Origin: Symbiodinium natans
Taxonomy: Eukaryota > Sar > Dinophyceae > Suessiales > Symbiodiniaceae
Length of the DNA stretch: 64,000 nucleotides
Assembly (NCBI GenBank): GCA_905221605.1
Contig: CAJNDS010002479.1
Location: forward strand, 705,001-769,000
Direction: 5' to 3'
The position numbers and the translations under genes are program-made. This document shows positions 1-9,417 of this stretch, piece after piece (the stretch's first letter is position 1; each line of letters starts with the position of its first letter). The notes under the pieces are model-generated. The model had not been told where the DNA came from. It worked only from the letters and a program-made list of their open reading frames with translations, and searched no databases.

Positions 1-59
1 TGCCCTAAAACTTAAAAACCCCAATTAAACCCTACACCCTAAACACTCTCTCTTTCATA

Positions 60-395
60 TGTACATTTAAACCTTAATGAATTCGTCGGCAAGGCCCAAA
101 TTTGACCGCCAACCTTAATTATTTCGTCGGAAAGGCCCAACTTTGAGCCTTGCCGACGAATCCTGAAGGTTGAGACCTTAATGGATTCGTCCTCCAGGCC
201 AATTATTTGGGCTAAACCTGAATGAAATCCGTCGGCAAGGCCCAAAATGCGCCTTGCCGACGAATTTGGGCCTTAAATTCGTCGGCAAGGCCAAATATCG
301 GCCAAACCTTAATGCAATTCGTCGGCAAGGCCCAATTTGGTAAAACTCGTCGGCAAGGGGCCTTAAATTCGTCGGCAAGGTCCAAATTGGCGCTG
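60..395. repeat. Cluster of ATTCGTCGGCAAGGCC repeats
   Basis: About ten copies of a 16-base word close to ATTCGTCGGCAAGGCC occur in both orientations, for example near 81, 121, 149 (reverse), 227, 252 (reverse), 278, 317, 344 and 366. Facing copies at 252-293 can fold into a hairpin. Linkers read like TTTGGGCC or CCTTAA. The cluster abuts a telomere-type tract. The word does not recur elsewhere in the window as far as I can see. It may be a local satellite or a decayed inverted-repeat element. Confidence 0.75.
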
Positions 396-614
396 AACCC
401 TAAACCCTAAACCCTACACCCTAGACCCTACACCCTACACCCTAAACCCTAAACCCGGTACCCTAAACCCTAAACCCTAAACCCCAAACCCTAACCCTAA
501 ACCCTAAACCCTAAACCCTAAACCCTAAACCCTAAACCCTAAACCCTAAACCCCAAACCCCAAACCCCAAACCCCAAACCCCAAACCCTAAACCAAACCC
601 CAAAACCTTAAACC
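396..614 (-). repeat. Telomere-type tract (CCCTAAA), with variants
   Basis: Tandem CCCTAAA with CCCTACA, CCCTAGA and CCCCAAA variants; the middle part is perfect. It lies inside sequence, not at a free chromosome end, because unique DNA continues on both sides. Confidence 0.95.
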
Positions 615-1034
615 GCCACTGTGGCCTGAAGCGCTCGCCGCGGACACTTGGAAAGCCCGAACACGCTAAGCCACGAGGCGGAGTTTCCTCCACCCATCCG
701 TCATGCACCTGATGACTTCCTCTCAAACCCTAAACCCTAAGCCCTAAGCCCTAAACCCTAAACCGGCCTATGTAACATCCCAAACTCTAAACCCTCCACG
801 CCACTTTTAGGGTTCGTTCGGCCCCAGAGGTTCAGAAAGCTTAGATTTTTGACACTTGTCACGGCTGTTCCAAGTGCAGGCGAGAAGGACGAAGAGGCCT
901 GTTCGCCAAGAATTGGGGTTTATTGGGTATTGAGATTAGGGTTTATAAGGTTCAGGGTTTAGGGATTAGGGTTAAGGGTTTAGGACTGTCGGTTTCCTCA
1001 GGGTAGTTTCATGTTTGTTATGCCTGCCTTTGAG
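615..1034. other. Non-repeat spacer, possible decayed coding segments
   Basis: Non-telomeric sequence with two short open frames on +: one around 617-665 reading PLWPEALAADTWKARTR then a stop, one around 847-915 reading CHGCSKCRREGRRGLFAK. Neither has clear splice sites on both sides. Telomere-type copies (TTTAGGG) resume at about 930. I assign no function. Confidence 0.3.
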
Positions 1035-1129
1035 AGGTTTTGAAGTGTGGGCCCGCGGTTTGTACGGAGATGCGTAGGCGCTTCGCAATGAAGGGTCCAG
1101 AGCTAGGGCCTTGTAACAAGGCGTTGAAG
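1035..1129 (+). CDS. Candidate internal exon (unrecognised gene)
   Basis: Acceptor AG at 1033-1034 and donor GTAGGAG at 1130 bound an open segment that begins with two bases of a split codon and includes KCGPAVCTEMRRRFAMKG. It ends in phase 0, and the next candidate exon at 1518 starts in phase 0, so the two join in frame. Cys-containing, basic; family not recognised. The antisense frame is also open here, so the call rests on splice signals and phase. Confidence 0.4.
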
Positions 1130-1343
1130 GTAGGAGTATTAAGGGTTTGAGGAAAACTGCACCCCTCCACGTAACCCTGAACCCTTAAACCCTGAACCCT
1201 TGTGCGGGTGGCAAACGCTCTCAACCCTAAACCCTACGCCCCAAACCTAAGCTTGCGGACATATGAGCACCCCGTTCCAAAGCTGCCTCAACAACAAGCT
1301 GTGAAGCTCGGGATATGCAGTAGGCTTTGGATTCAGGTTTTTC

Positions 1344-1443
1344 TACTTGGCGGTTCATGGGTAGTTATAAGTAGGGTCAGAAGCACAGTAAATAGGTTGC
1401 CCTATTATAACCTTACTTATCACTACCTATGAATCTCCAAGTA
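1344..1443. mobile_element. Hairpin element, family B
   Basis: Ends TACTTGGCGGTTCATGGGTA and its near reverse complement CTACCTATGAATCTCCAAGTA (the ends pair over about 20 bases). The inside pairs too (AGTTATAAGTAGGGT against ACCTTACTTATCACT). No coding capacity. Best preserved family B copy in the first 10 kb. Confidence 0.8.
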
Positions 1444-1517
1444 TCCCTAAACCCTGAACCCTGAACCCCAAACCCTGAACCCTGAACGCTAAACCCTAAA
1501 CCCTAAATGCATTGCAG

Positions 1518-1609
1518 GTTTGGCACTGCCCCCTCCCTGTGCAGCCTGCGCTCTGCACGTCCCACGGCTGGCGGCGGATGGGCACTGTTCTCACACCAGG
1601 CGACATCAG
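1518..1609 (+). CDS. Candidate internal exon with GC donor
   Basis: Follows CATTGCAG and reads without stop as VWHCPLPVQPALCTSHGW then RRMGTVLTPGDI, leaving AG of a split codon. The donor is GC (ATCAG|GCAGGA). The phase fits the exon at 1967 (AG+G = Arg) and the exon at 1035 before it. Product not recognised; Cys- and Trp-containing. Confidence 0.5.
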
Positions 1610-1856
1610 GCAGGATGTTTAGACGTTTAGGGGTTTAGGGTGTAGGTGGTTTAGGGGTTTAGGGATTTAGGGTTTAGGTTGGTAGTAGCCGGCTGTTCGA
1701 TTTCGAACTCTGCTAGCCTGGAAGCGCAAGCCCTAGCTGAATTACCCGTCACCTGAGTGGTAGGCTTTAGGACTAGTTCTGAGTGGTTTTCCTCATCCAG
1801 CCTCTAGCATGCCCGGTCGTGCCCTTAATGTGCTTTTGGGGGTGTTAGGCTCCCCG

Positions 1857-1960
1857 AACCCTAAACCCTAAACCCTAACCCCTAACTCCCTAACCCCCTA
1901 ACCCCCTAAACCCCTAACCCCGTAACCCCCTAACCCCCTAACCCCCCCCCCCCCCCCCCA
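1857..1960 (-). repeat. Degenerate telomere-type tract and C-homopolymer
   Basis: CCCTAAA units degrade to CCCCTAA and end in an uninterrupted run of about 17 C directly before the acceptor CATTGCAG of the next exon. Confidence 0.9.
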
Positions 1961-1966
1961 TTGCAG

Positions 1967-2053
1967 GTGCTTGCTTCACCTGTGGGAGCAGTACAACGAT
2001 GATCTCTGCAAGCCCTGGTATGAGCAGAAGCCTGCACTTGGGGACGCACTATG
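1967..2053 (+). CDS. Candidate internal exon, GT donor
   Basis: Acceptor TTGCAG, then one base completing the previous codon, then CLLHLWEQYNDDLCKPWYEQ and KPALGDAL; donor ATG|GTGTAC. The three exons 1035, 1518 and 1967 form a continuous reading frame across two introns. I see no family match. The aromatic and charged composition looks like a real folded protein. Confidence 0.55.
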
Positions 2054-2120
2054 GTGTACCTGTAGGGTTCTTAACCCTAAACCCTAAGCCCTCAGAAAGC
2101 CCAATGTCATCCTATATTGT

Positions 2121-2243
2121 CCTTAAGGGAGGGGGCTTCATGGGGTGTGGCGTCTAGGGAATCCTAGGGAAGCTTAGGGAACCCTGGAGAGTATTAGGGG
2201 GCCATGGGTTACACACCCCTGTTGAACTCCCTTCCCTTAAGAA
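2121..2243. mobile_element. Hairpin element, family E
   Basis: Terminal inverted repeats CCTTAAGGGAGGGGG and CTCCCTTCCCTTAAG. The inside carries repeated CTAGGGAATCCTAGGGAAGC words and GGGTTACACACCCC. Related copies lie at 13700 (opposite orientation) and 14330. Confidence 0.7.
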
Positions 2244-2285
2244 CTATTATTTACATGCAGCTTCATGGGTGTATATATATAATAA

Positions 2286-2288
2286 TAA

Positions 2289-2332
<44 letters not shown>
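2286..2332. repeat. A-run and (TA)n microsatellite
   Basis: Short A run followed by about 20 TA units; non-coding. Confidence 0.95.
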
Positions 2333-2335
<3 letters not shown>

Positions 2336-2939
2336 TAGGGTTATAAAGTACCTAACTAAGTTTATCATCTAGTTTACCTTGCTTATTACCCTACTTATGA
2401 TTGCTAATGAGCTGGATCGCAGAAGCAAGAGGGTAAACCGTCGGAAGGATGTTGATGCTGAGGCTTTTTGGAAACTAAGCCCTACATTCTATACTCTCAA
2501 TACCCTTCACCCTCCTCGACCCCCAAATCCCCGAAACCTAAGTTTCCGGATAAAAACCTCATCCGCGCAGATGCACCCCCTCCTTTCTTCGTTGCACATT
2601 GCGATGAGCGGTGTGTTCATGGCTCGCCTGAGGTCTTTTCCCTAGGGCCTAGGTTTAGGGTTTAGCGTTTAGGGGACATTTCGAAATACAAAACCAGAAA
2701 GGGTACCGTATCTCTCCCACTCCTAGGATACAGATCCGGGTAACTTAGGTCCTAGGTGTAGATCCAACCTTCGACTCTTTGAGGCAAGAAAAAACGGCAT
2801 TCAGGTACGGCGGCAGGGGACAGATCCCATGAATAGCCTTGGCATCCCGACAGTTTCCACCTTCGCCGCGCCCTAAACCCCAAACCCCAAACCCCAATCC
2901 CCGATCCCCGATCCCCGAAAACGAGACCGCACCCAGCAG

Positions 2940-3019
2940 TCCGCCCAGGAGTACGCTCCGAAGGAGCTGTCGCAGTTTGCCCGCATCGCGCGGAAGGTCC
3001 CGAGTCAGAAGATGTCAGG
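2940..3019 (+). CDS. Candidate internal exon
   Basis: Acceptor CCCAGCAG, then SAQEYAPKELSQFARIARK and VPSQKMS in one open frame, ending just before GTTTAG, a telomere-type unit that supplies a GT donor. Amphipathic and basic, helix-like. Family not recognised. Confidence 0.5.
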
Positions 3020-3334
3020 GTTTAGGGTTAAGGCAAAAAGGGTTTAGGGTTAAGGTAAAAGCGTTTAGGGTTTAGGGTTTGGGGAGGATGTGGATGAAAC
3101 CCTGAACCGAAAAAAAGCGCTGGAATGCCAGCATTTGCGCCAGGAATCTGGACCAGGCCCCTCATCGTGGTGTTGCCCCACGTGCACCACCCCCCGGGTA
3201 CTACAATGTACTAGATATCTCTTCCCTGGAAGTTCAATGTTAATTGACTCCAAACCCTAAACCATAAACGGTCTTACAGTCGAAAACCTTCAAACCCCTA
3301 AACCCTAAACCCTAGAGGCTGCTCAGTGATTCAG

Positions 3335-3362
3335 GTTGTGGCTGCCATGAGCCGCGCCTTTG
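3335..3362 (+). CDS. Candidate micro-exon
   Basis: Acceptor TGATTCAG and donor G|GTGAGG enclose VVAAMSRAF. The donor is the most canonical in this part of the window. Short, so modest confidence. Confidence 0.4.
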
Positions 3363-3448
3363 GTGAGGACTGGGGTTAGCTTTCAGGGCTGAGGTTTAGG
3401 GTTTAGGGTTTAGGGTTTAGGAAGATGCAGCCTAAACCCTATAAACCC

Positions 3449-3523
3449 TACTTGGAGGTTCATCATGGGTAGATATAAGACTCAATTCGGGCACTTGCAA
3501 CCCTACCCATGAACCTCCAAGTA
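3449..3523. mobile_element. Hairpin element, family B (short)
   Basis: Ends TACTTGGAGGTTCAT and ACCCATGAACCTCCAAGTA are inverted copies of each other. The flanks are telomere-type units. Confidence 0.75.
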
Positions 3524-3610
3524 CTCCTTAAAACCTATAAACCCTAAACCCTGAACCCTAGCCCTAAACCCTAAACCCTAAACCCTAGCCCTAAACCCTA
3601 AACCCTCAAG

Positions 3611-3656
3611 GAGCTGGAGCTGGACCAGGCGGCCGTCAACAACACAAGCCAGCAAG
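3611..3656 (+). CDS. Candidate internal exon
   Basis: After acceptor CTCAAG the frame reads ELELDQAAVNNTSQQ and then meets a stop a few codons on, so the exon must end near 3656. Telomere-type units flank both sides. Tentative. Confidence 0.35.
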
Positions 3657-4241
3657 GACCAACCTGACAGTTCAGGGCTTTGGGGTTTGGGGTTTGGGGT
3701 TTGGGGTTTAGGGTTTAGGGTTTAGGGTTTGGGGTTTGGGGTTTGGGGTTTAGGGTTTCGGGAGCGATAGCCTGATCCAGGCGAGGACTCGCGCAAGCCT
3801 GCTGCAAAAGGGCTTAGGGTTTAGGCTTTAGGCTTTAGGCTTTAGGCTTTAGGGATAGGGTTGAGGCCCAAGCAAGAAAGGACCAATACTCTTAGCCTTC
3901 AAAACCCTATTACCCAAAGCCTCGACATTCTCGCCCCCTCAACCCTAAAACGGACTTCAGGCCCGTGCTGTCTATTCAGTGTTTACTTTGAGGTAGTAGG
4001 GTTACAAGTGGGGCAACCACCTATAGTACAACCGCATTTAGGTCCCCTATACAACTGCCCATGACCTCCAAGTAGGGGTTGGGTTTAGGGCCATGGGCCT
4101 GATCTTTGGTCAGGTCTGCTTTAAGTACATGGGCTGTATCTTGCGAGTCCCACCCAAAGCATGCAGGGCCCCCTTAGATCAAAGCCCCCTTAAACCCTAA
4201 ACTCGAAACCCTGAACCCCGAAAGGGACTCTAAGTTAGGGA

Positions 4242-4399
4242 ACTTGGAGGTTCATGTGGGAATTAATAACCACTTCTAACTGGGCTTATTACCCCTACTT
4301 ATAATAAGGATAACCCCTATACGGCCCTTTAGGGGTATTATAAGTGGGGTTATAGGTACAGTTATAATTGGTTAGTAAGCACCATGAACCTTCAGGAAC
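4242..4399. mobile_element. Hairpin element, family B (long, with inner palindrome)
   Basis: Left end AACTTGGAGGTTCATG and right end ACCATGAACCTTCAGG. The centre carries a second palindrome around CTACTTATAA and TTATAAGTGGGGTTATA, larger than in other family B copies. Confidence 0.65.
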
Positions 4400-4816
4400 C
4401 TATCATGTGCAGCCTGAGCAGGACACCCGCCGCACGCTGATAACTTGAACTTCGATTCTGCACCTCGGCTGCAAGCCACAAACTGGGTTTAGGGTTTAGG
4501 GTTTAGGGCTTAGGGCTTAGGGTTTAGGACTACGGAGTGGTAGGGCTCAGGGGTTGCCACGTCTCTGAATGCTGTTCCCCTTTCTGGGGCAGCCAAAATC
4601 TACGGCTCCATAGTGCAGCCACCAACATCCCCACGTGTTAGAACAAACCTGAATATGTTCTCGTTATGCTCATTACTACGGTTAGTACAATGAATGCTTA
4701 AATTGGTATCATGACGATTCTGAAGAAGAATGCTTCTACGAATTATGAGTACTCATATCCAGATTCAAACCAGGGCTTGGCGGGGCCTCCTAGACTGCTC
4801 ATAGAACGGAGTATTC

Positions 4817-4936
4817 CTTTGTAGCTGAATGAGTACACTTTACACTTCTTGGGAGAAGAAAACCCCCTCTAGAAATAAAAAGTGTACACCTTTTGTCTTG
4901 TTGGGGGGGGGGGGGCTTGTGAACTCAGCAACTAAG
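4817..4936. mobile_element. Hairpin element, family G, next to a coding-like segment
   Basis: Starts CTTTGTAGCTGAATGAGTAC and ends GAACTCAGCAACTAAG. The inner arms ACACTTTACACTT and AAGTGTACACC also pair. A second copy is at 14216. The element contains GT near its left end and stops in AG directly before a coding-like segment, so it may itself be an intron. Confidence 0.65.
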
Positions 4937-4985
4937 CTTCCGATGCCTGACTGCAAGAGGTACTGGGATCAGTGGGCCCGGAGCA
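4937..4985 (+). CDS. Candidate exon directly after element G
   Basis: Immediately after the element's terminal AG the frame reads LPMPDCKRYWDQWARSK, ending at a GC that opens a CCCTAAA tract. Upstream of the element, 4772-4816 reads GPPRLLIERSIP. Strict GT-AG removal gives a different open frame, so the frame is unresolved. Confidence 0.4.
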
Positions 4986-5397
4986 AAGCCCTAAACCCTG
5001 AACCCTGAACCCTAAACCCTAAACCCTAAACCACAACCCCTAAACCCTAAAGGTCTGGTGGCGTGGGCAGCGCATCCGCGAGCGAGATGAGGCCGACCGG
5101 GGAGGGCTTGTGCAAGGCAGAGGAGGCAGGTATTGGGGTTTAGGGTTTAGGGTTTAGGGTTTAGGCGGTTTAGGCGGTTTAGGGTTTAGGGCCCCAAGCG
5201 ATACAATACATACCGCTTCAGTAGAGCTTTGCAGGAAATGGAACCCGAAACCCTAGTTCCCAAACCCCAAACCCTAAACCCTAAACCTATTGCCCCCGGC
5301 TGAGTAAGAGAAGAAGCGAGCAAGAGGGGCCTTGCTTGTGAGTCCGAAGGCAGGGGGCTTGAGTTAATGAGGCTTCAGGGTTGTGAGGGTCTAAGGC

Positions 5398-5530
5398 TGA
5401 GCGTTTATCAACCCTCAACCCTAAACACTAAACCCTAAACCCTAAACCCTAAACCCTAATACCTAAACCCTAAACCCTAAACCCTAAACCCTAAACCCTA
5501 AACCCTAAACCCTAAACCCTAAACCCTAAG
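5398..5530 (-). repeat. Telomere-type tract (CCCTAAA)
   Basis: Near-perfect tandem CCCTAAA, about 18 units, in intronic context. Confidence 0.95.
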
Positions 5531-5656
5531 CCATGCCCTGCATGCTTAAGTCAGCGGTTTCGGATTTTTACGGCTTTTTTGGGTTCCGTTCGACTCTCGA
5601 CGCAACTCCGGAGACTTTAGGCTAAGACACCTATACACGAAGCTTACAGGCTTGCT

Positions 5657-5682
5657 GGGGGGGGGGGGGGGGGGGGGGGGGA
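5657..5682 (+). repeat. Poly-G run (about 26 G)
   Basis: One of several long G or C homopolymers in the window (others near 1943, 4903, 8476, 9086, 11309, 34446, 36395, 40371). Length may be an assembly estimate. Confidence 0.9.
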
Positions 5683-6300
5683 AGGGGGTATGTAACCCTA
5701 AACCCTAAACCCTCAAGAACCCTATAATAAGCCTTCTCCCAAAAACAAAACAGACAACTTCCGTGCCCCAGTTCCCTAAACCCTTCAGGGTCTGGGGTTT
5801 AGGGTTTAGGGTTTAGGGTTTAGGGTTTAGGGTTTAGGGTTTAGGGATACGGAAATCTAAGCCCCTTTAAATTATAACCTTTTCATCCCTGTTCTGAGTG
5901 CGAGGTCCTTGCAGCACAGAGTGGGGCGCATGTGCACTTCCGTCTTGCCTGGACGGCTCTTTAACTCAAGACTGTGGGATTTGGGGTTTAGGGTTTAGGG
6001 TTAGGCTTTGGACCGTTGGCTTGGAAGGGTTTGCTGTTTAGGTTTGTTTCATGAAAAACGGGATAAGAACCCAAACTACTTAAGGGGTTTGAGGAAAGAC
6101 CCCTAGAAGGGACCCTTAATCTTACTCCCCTATTTAATGTCTAAATAACCCCTAAGGTCCCTCCTTTAATCCCTTGAACTACTGTAATGTTACCGAGCCC
6201 ACCTACTTGCAGGTTCATGGGTAGTTCTCAGTGGGGTATAAGTACCTTGACTACGGCCCTAAACCCTAAACCCTACAGGTGTTGAAATGAATGGTGGCAG

Positions 6301-6376
6301 AGTTTTGCCGGAACCCGGCCAGGTTTATGTGCCTCGTGTTCGGAGGCCATGGGTCCGGGAAAAACATGACCTCTGC
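6301..6376 (+). CDS. Candidate exon with P-loop-like motif
   Basis: After acceptor TGGCAG the frame reads FCRNPARFMCLVFGG and HGSGKNMTSA. GGHGSGKN resembles a Walker A loop (GxxxxGK) and the kinesin form GQTGSGKT, but lacks the S/T after K. A second frame from an earlier AG is also open (VEMNGGRVLPEPGQVYVP). The P-loop frame could be chance; no other kinesin motif was found nearby. Confidence 0.3.
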
Positions 6377-6574
6377 TCCGAAAACCCCTACAATTTTCCA
6401 AAAAAGTCCCCTATCATGAAGAGCCAGTCAGTTTTGTAAAACCTACTTGAGCGTTTTCATAGGTGGATCGTTATATGCAAGGTTGTCATTACGTAACCGC
6501 TACTATAGACTGAACTAAGGCAACTACCCGTGAACCTGCAAGTCTGACGCCTATAAACCCCGGCAACATCCGAG

Positions 6575-6721
6575 GCTCACCGCAACTACAGCGCCAGTGT
6601 AGCTCTCGTCGACCACAGCGAATACGGCGGAGGTTATCTGCCTTGCTGCAGTGTCGGTTTCAGTGTTTTTCGGGATCCGGTCACAGCTCGGGTTCAGTGG
6701 TCGGATGGTCGGAGTGTTGGT
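6575..6721 (+). CDS. Candidate internal exon, 49 codons
   Basis: Acceptor ATCCGAG and donor GTGTAAGT bound an open frame containing AHRNYSASVALVDHSEYGGG, then YLPCCSVGFSVFRDPVTARV and QWSDGRSVG. It starts and ends in phase 0. The antisense strand also has a long open frame, but the composition and the strong donor favour +. Family not recognised. Confidence 0.5.
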
Positions 6722-6909
6722 GTGTAAGTCGTATTCAATGCTTGGATGCCAGCTAGGCAGCGGGCAGCTACATCCCTCAACTCCTAAACCTTCTAAGCTC
6801 CACAAATTTTCTGTTTTTGTTTTACCTACCCCCTTCTTTTGTGGGGGGGAGGGGGGGAACCGTACATCTGAAGCCCCGAATGAACCCCCAGACAAAGTAG
6901 GGAATGCAG

Positions 6910-6953
6910 ACCAGGTGAGCTCGAGTTTTTCAACACGTGGGGCGAGAAGGACC
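6910..6953 (+). CDS. Candidate internal exon
   Basis: Acceptor AATGCAG, then PGELEFFNTWGEKD, with a possible GC donor just before a CCCTAAA tract. Confidence 0.4.
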
Positions 6954-7046
6954 GGCAAACCCTAAACCCTAAACCCTAAATGGTTGGAACCATAGGTTGA
7001 GAGTTTAGGGTTTAGTTAGGGTTGGGAAGCCTGTTGCAAAAGGGTC

Positions 7047-7200
7047 ACAAGGAGGGGCCCCCTTACTGTACTATAGGGTTTGGGCTGCAGGGTTTAGGGT
7101 TTAGGGTATAGTTAAGGGACTTGAAACCTAATTTTGGATCCTTATAACCCAATTTAGGGCGCCTCGAACTCTACTTACGTCTAACTTGGGGGCTCCTTGT
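7047..7200. mobile_element. Hairpin element, family C, interrupted by telomere-type units
   Basis: Ends ACAAGGAGGGGCCCCCTTAC and TTGGGGGCTCCTTGT. Compared with the intact copy at 45672, about 35 bases containing two TTTAGGG units sit between CTGTACTATA and GTTAAGGGAC. The telomeric sequence therefore entered the element after it formed. Confidence 0.75.
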
Positions 7201-7279
7201 AGGGTTTAGGGTTTAGGGTTTAGGGTTTAGGGTTTAGGGTTTAGGGTTTAGGGTTTAGGGTTTAGGGTTTAGGGTTTAG
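7201..7279 (+). repeat. Telomere-type tract (TTTAGGG) ending as splice acceptor
   Basis: Eleven TTTAGGG units. The last TTTAG is immediately followed by the open frame at 7280. Confidence 0.95.
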
Positions 7280-7413
7280 AGCATCCGCCATTTCTACCAT
7301 CACGCCAGTTGAGCCAGATCTCACCCCTTAACATCAGTGAGGACACAGATTGCACGCCGTTTGCATGCCACTTGCACAAGCTTGCGCTTCTGAGTGGGCT
7401 TCTCACTCCGGCC
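7280..7413 (+). CDS. Candidate exon bounded on both sides by telomere-type units
   Basis: 134 bases with no stop: HPPFLPSRQLSQISPLNISE then DTDCTPFACHLHKLALLSGL and LTPA. It starts after TTTAG of a TTTAGGG tract and ends at GCCCTAAACCC, which gives a GC donor. This is the clearest case where both splice sites would come from telomere-type repeats. Family not recognised. Confidence 0.5.
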
Positions 7414-7490
7414 GCCCTAAACCCTAAACCCTAAACCCTAAACCCTAAACCCTAAACCCTAAACCCTAAACCCTAAACCCTAAACCCTGC
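7414..7490 (-). repeat. Telomere-type tract (CCCTAAA)
   Basis: About ten CCCTAAA units starting with GCCCTAAA at the end of the preceding open frame. Confidence 0.95.
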
Positions 7491-7493
7491 CAG

Positions 7494-7542
7494 GACGTGC
7501 TCCACCATGCACATGCATACAAGCAAATCATGAACTGGACAT
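7494..7542 (+). CDS. Candidate exon
   Basis: Acceptor CTGCCAG then DVLHHAHAYKQIMNWT before a stop; the donor is unclear (GA or GT options). His- and Ala-rich helix. Confidence 0.35.
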
Positions 7543-7685
7543 GAAAGTGAGGCCCTGAGGCCCCAAACTCTAAATTTACCCCTCCGGAAAGAGCTCCTGC
7601 GAAGGCCCACCCGCTGATTCCTGAACCCTGCACCTGATATCTATGAACCGGGGATTCCAAAACACATGGGTTTAGGCTTGAGAAG

Positions 7686-7791
7686 GTTTAGGGTTTAGGG
7701 TTTAGGGAGGGTTTAGGGTTTAGGGTTTAGGGTTTAGGGTTTAGTGTTTAGGGTCTAGGGTCTAGGGTCTAGGGTTTAGGGTTTAGGGTCA
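7686..7791 (+). repeat. Telomere-type tract with TCTAGGG variants
   Basis: TTTAGGG tandem with three TCTAGGG units near the end. Confidence 0.9.
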
Positions 7792-8126
7792 CATGGATCC
7801 CTCTGGCAGTTTCCAAGGCATCCAAGACGTAGAGTCAGCATGAAGAGGGTCGGTGGAGTTTTGGGGTGTAGGGATTGGGGTCAAGGTGATGTACCGAATT
7901 GTAAGGGCTTAGGGCTTGCAGTAAGGGTTTTAGATGTCAAAGTTCGTTGGCGGGGGAGAGTGGGGGGGGGGCGGGTGTAGTTTGCGCTTTGAGGTAAGGT
8001 ACGTTTTTTTGGTCCTCTATGTCTTTGAAGGTTCCGAACTTGTTACAATTAATCCTTAGAAGACACAGGAAGCACAAGGCACGCTTTGCTGGTCGGACCA
8101 ATTGCATCCTTGAACCCTGGCGCCAG

Positions 8127-8168
8127 GAGGCTTGCGAAAAGGTGAACCTCAGTGCTGGCGAAGGCAAG
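8127..8168 (+). CDS. Candidate micro-exon with canonical donor
   Basis: Acceptor GGCGCCAG, coding EACEKVNLSAGEGK, donor AAG|GTGAGT. Phase 0 at both ends, so it could be skipped or included without a frame change. Confidence 0.5.
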
Positions 8169-8188
8169 GTGAGTTTTAGGGTTTAGGG

Positions 8189-8268
8189 TTGGGATGTTCG
8201 TCCTTAATAGGGATCGTCATAGGGGCTACTATAATCCCTACGAAGGACTGCTAGTAGAAACATCCCAA
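8189..8268. mobile_element. Hairpin element, family A, with 8-bp target duplication
   Basis: Ends TTGGGATG and CATCCCAA. The inner arms GTCCTTAATAGGGAT and ATCCCTACGAAGGAC pair. It is flanked on both sides by GTTTAGGG (8181-8188 and 8269-8276), as expected if it inserted into a telomere-type unit and duplicated 8 bases. Confidence 0.8.
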
Positions 8269-8742
8269 GTTTAGGGCTGGAGGGTTGGAAGAGTCCCGGG
8301 GCAAGCCAGGTCGTCGGGACATTGTGAGAAACCTCACAACCCCATGATGAAACTCATAAGCCGTAGAGGCTCAGTAACCCTTTAAGCCTGCAACTCTATA
8401 GCGCAAATCCCAAACCCTAGGCCCTAAACCCGAAACCCGAAGTCAGGGCAAAAGTCAAGAGGTGCGAGCCTGGGCCGGGGGGGGGGGGGGGGTGGTGGGG
8501 TTAGCGGGGACTACAGTGTACCAAATTCCCCTACAAAAAAACCTACAACCTATATATAGGGTTTAATAGGAAGCAGCGTTAGGATTTAGAATGTCCGGGG
8601 AAGCCCCTAAACCCTAAGCCCAAAAACCCTAAACCCTAAACCCTAATTTGTGGTTTGGACTGAGGAAGGAACCTTGCAGGATTGCCTCTGGCCTCAAGTT
8701 CCCGGGAGGGTTCAGATTTAGGGTTTAGGGTTTAGGGGTTAG

Positions 8743-8872
8743 GCTTCCCTGACCCCTGCGAACTGCAACCGTTTAATCCCGCCAGGCTACACCTATTGCG
8801 GCTGTCAGAAAAGCATGCATGCTGTGCGAGGCCTCAAGCTTTTCGGGACTGGCGTTTACTTGAGCTGTCAAG
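8743..8872 (+). CDS. Candidate exon, 43 codons, GC donor
   Basis: After GGGGTTAG the frame reads ASLTPANCNRLIPPGYTYCG, then CQKSMHAVRGLKLFGTGVYL and SCQ, ending CAAG|GCTTGG. One of the longest protein-like stretches in the first 10 kb. I do not recognise the family. The acceptor is a degenerate telomere-type unit. Confidence 0.5.
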
Positions 8873-9250
8873 GCTTGGGGTTTAGTTGTAAGGTTTTAGG
8901 GACACTGCACCCCCATAAAGAAATGAATGCATACAATCGTTGCTGTGGCATGTCAGTTGCCCTAGGAAGGCGTTCTTTGGAGGCGGGTTGCACGCACGTC
9001 TAGAAGCCTTACGTCTTCCGGAATCGGCCCAGGAGTTGGGATCAGGAGTTGGGATTTCCAGAGCTCAAGGTCTTTGATCAAAGGCCCCCCCCCCCCCCCC
9101 CCGTTAAATCCAAAGCCTGGCATGATCTGTCAGCTTTATCCGGTTTAGGGTTTAGTGCGCCTGGGATTTTGTATTTGAGACATTGGCTTGTTTTGACCTG
9201 GAGATTCCCAAGTCCGAAAGCCTAAGCCCGAAAACATCCTGAGGTACTCT

Positions 9251-9397
9251 TACTTGGAGGTTCATGGCACGTTTTAAGCAATGATACCTGTACTTAAAAC
9301 TGTACTTGTGACCCTATTGGGGCCCTTAAGGGGCTTATAAGTGGGTTATAAGTACAGTCAGAACTGGTAAATTTAAGTACCACGAACCTCCAAGCAG
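9251..9397. mobile_element. Hairpin element, family B
   Basis: Ends TTACTTGGAGGTTCATGG and CCACGAACCTCCAAGCA, with a central palindrome GGGGCCCTTAAGGGGC. Confidence 0.75.
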
Positions 9398-9417
9398 CCT
9401 TGAGTTTGCGGATTTTA

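Noticed and set aside
1-600. True chromosome end (telomere)
   Set aside because: Tracts are short, alternate in orientation and continue across the whole window; unique DNA lies on both sides.
6301-6376. Kinesin motor domain
   Set aside because: Only a P-loop-like GGHGSGKN is seen, lacking the S/T after K, and no switch motifs (SSRSH or DLAGSE types) were found downstream.
7201-7490. CRISPR array
   Set aside because: Repeats are 7-base telomeric units in direct tandem with no regular spacers; the organism is eukaryotic.
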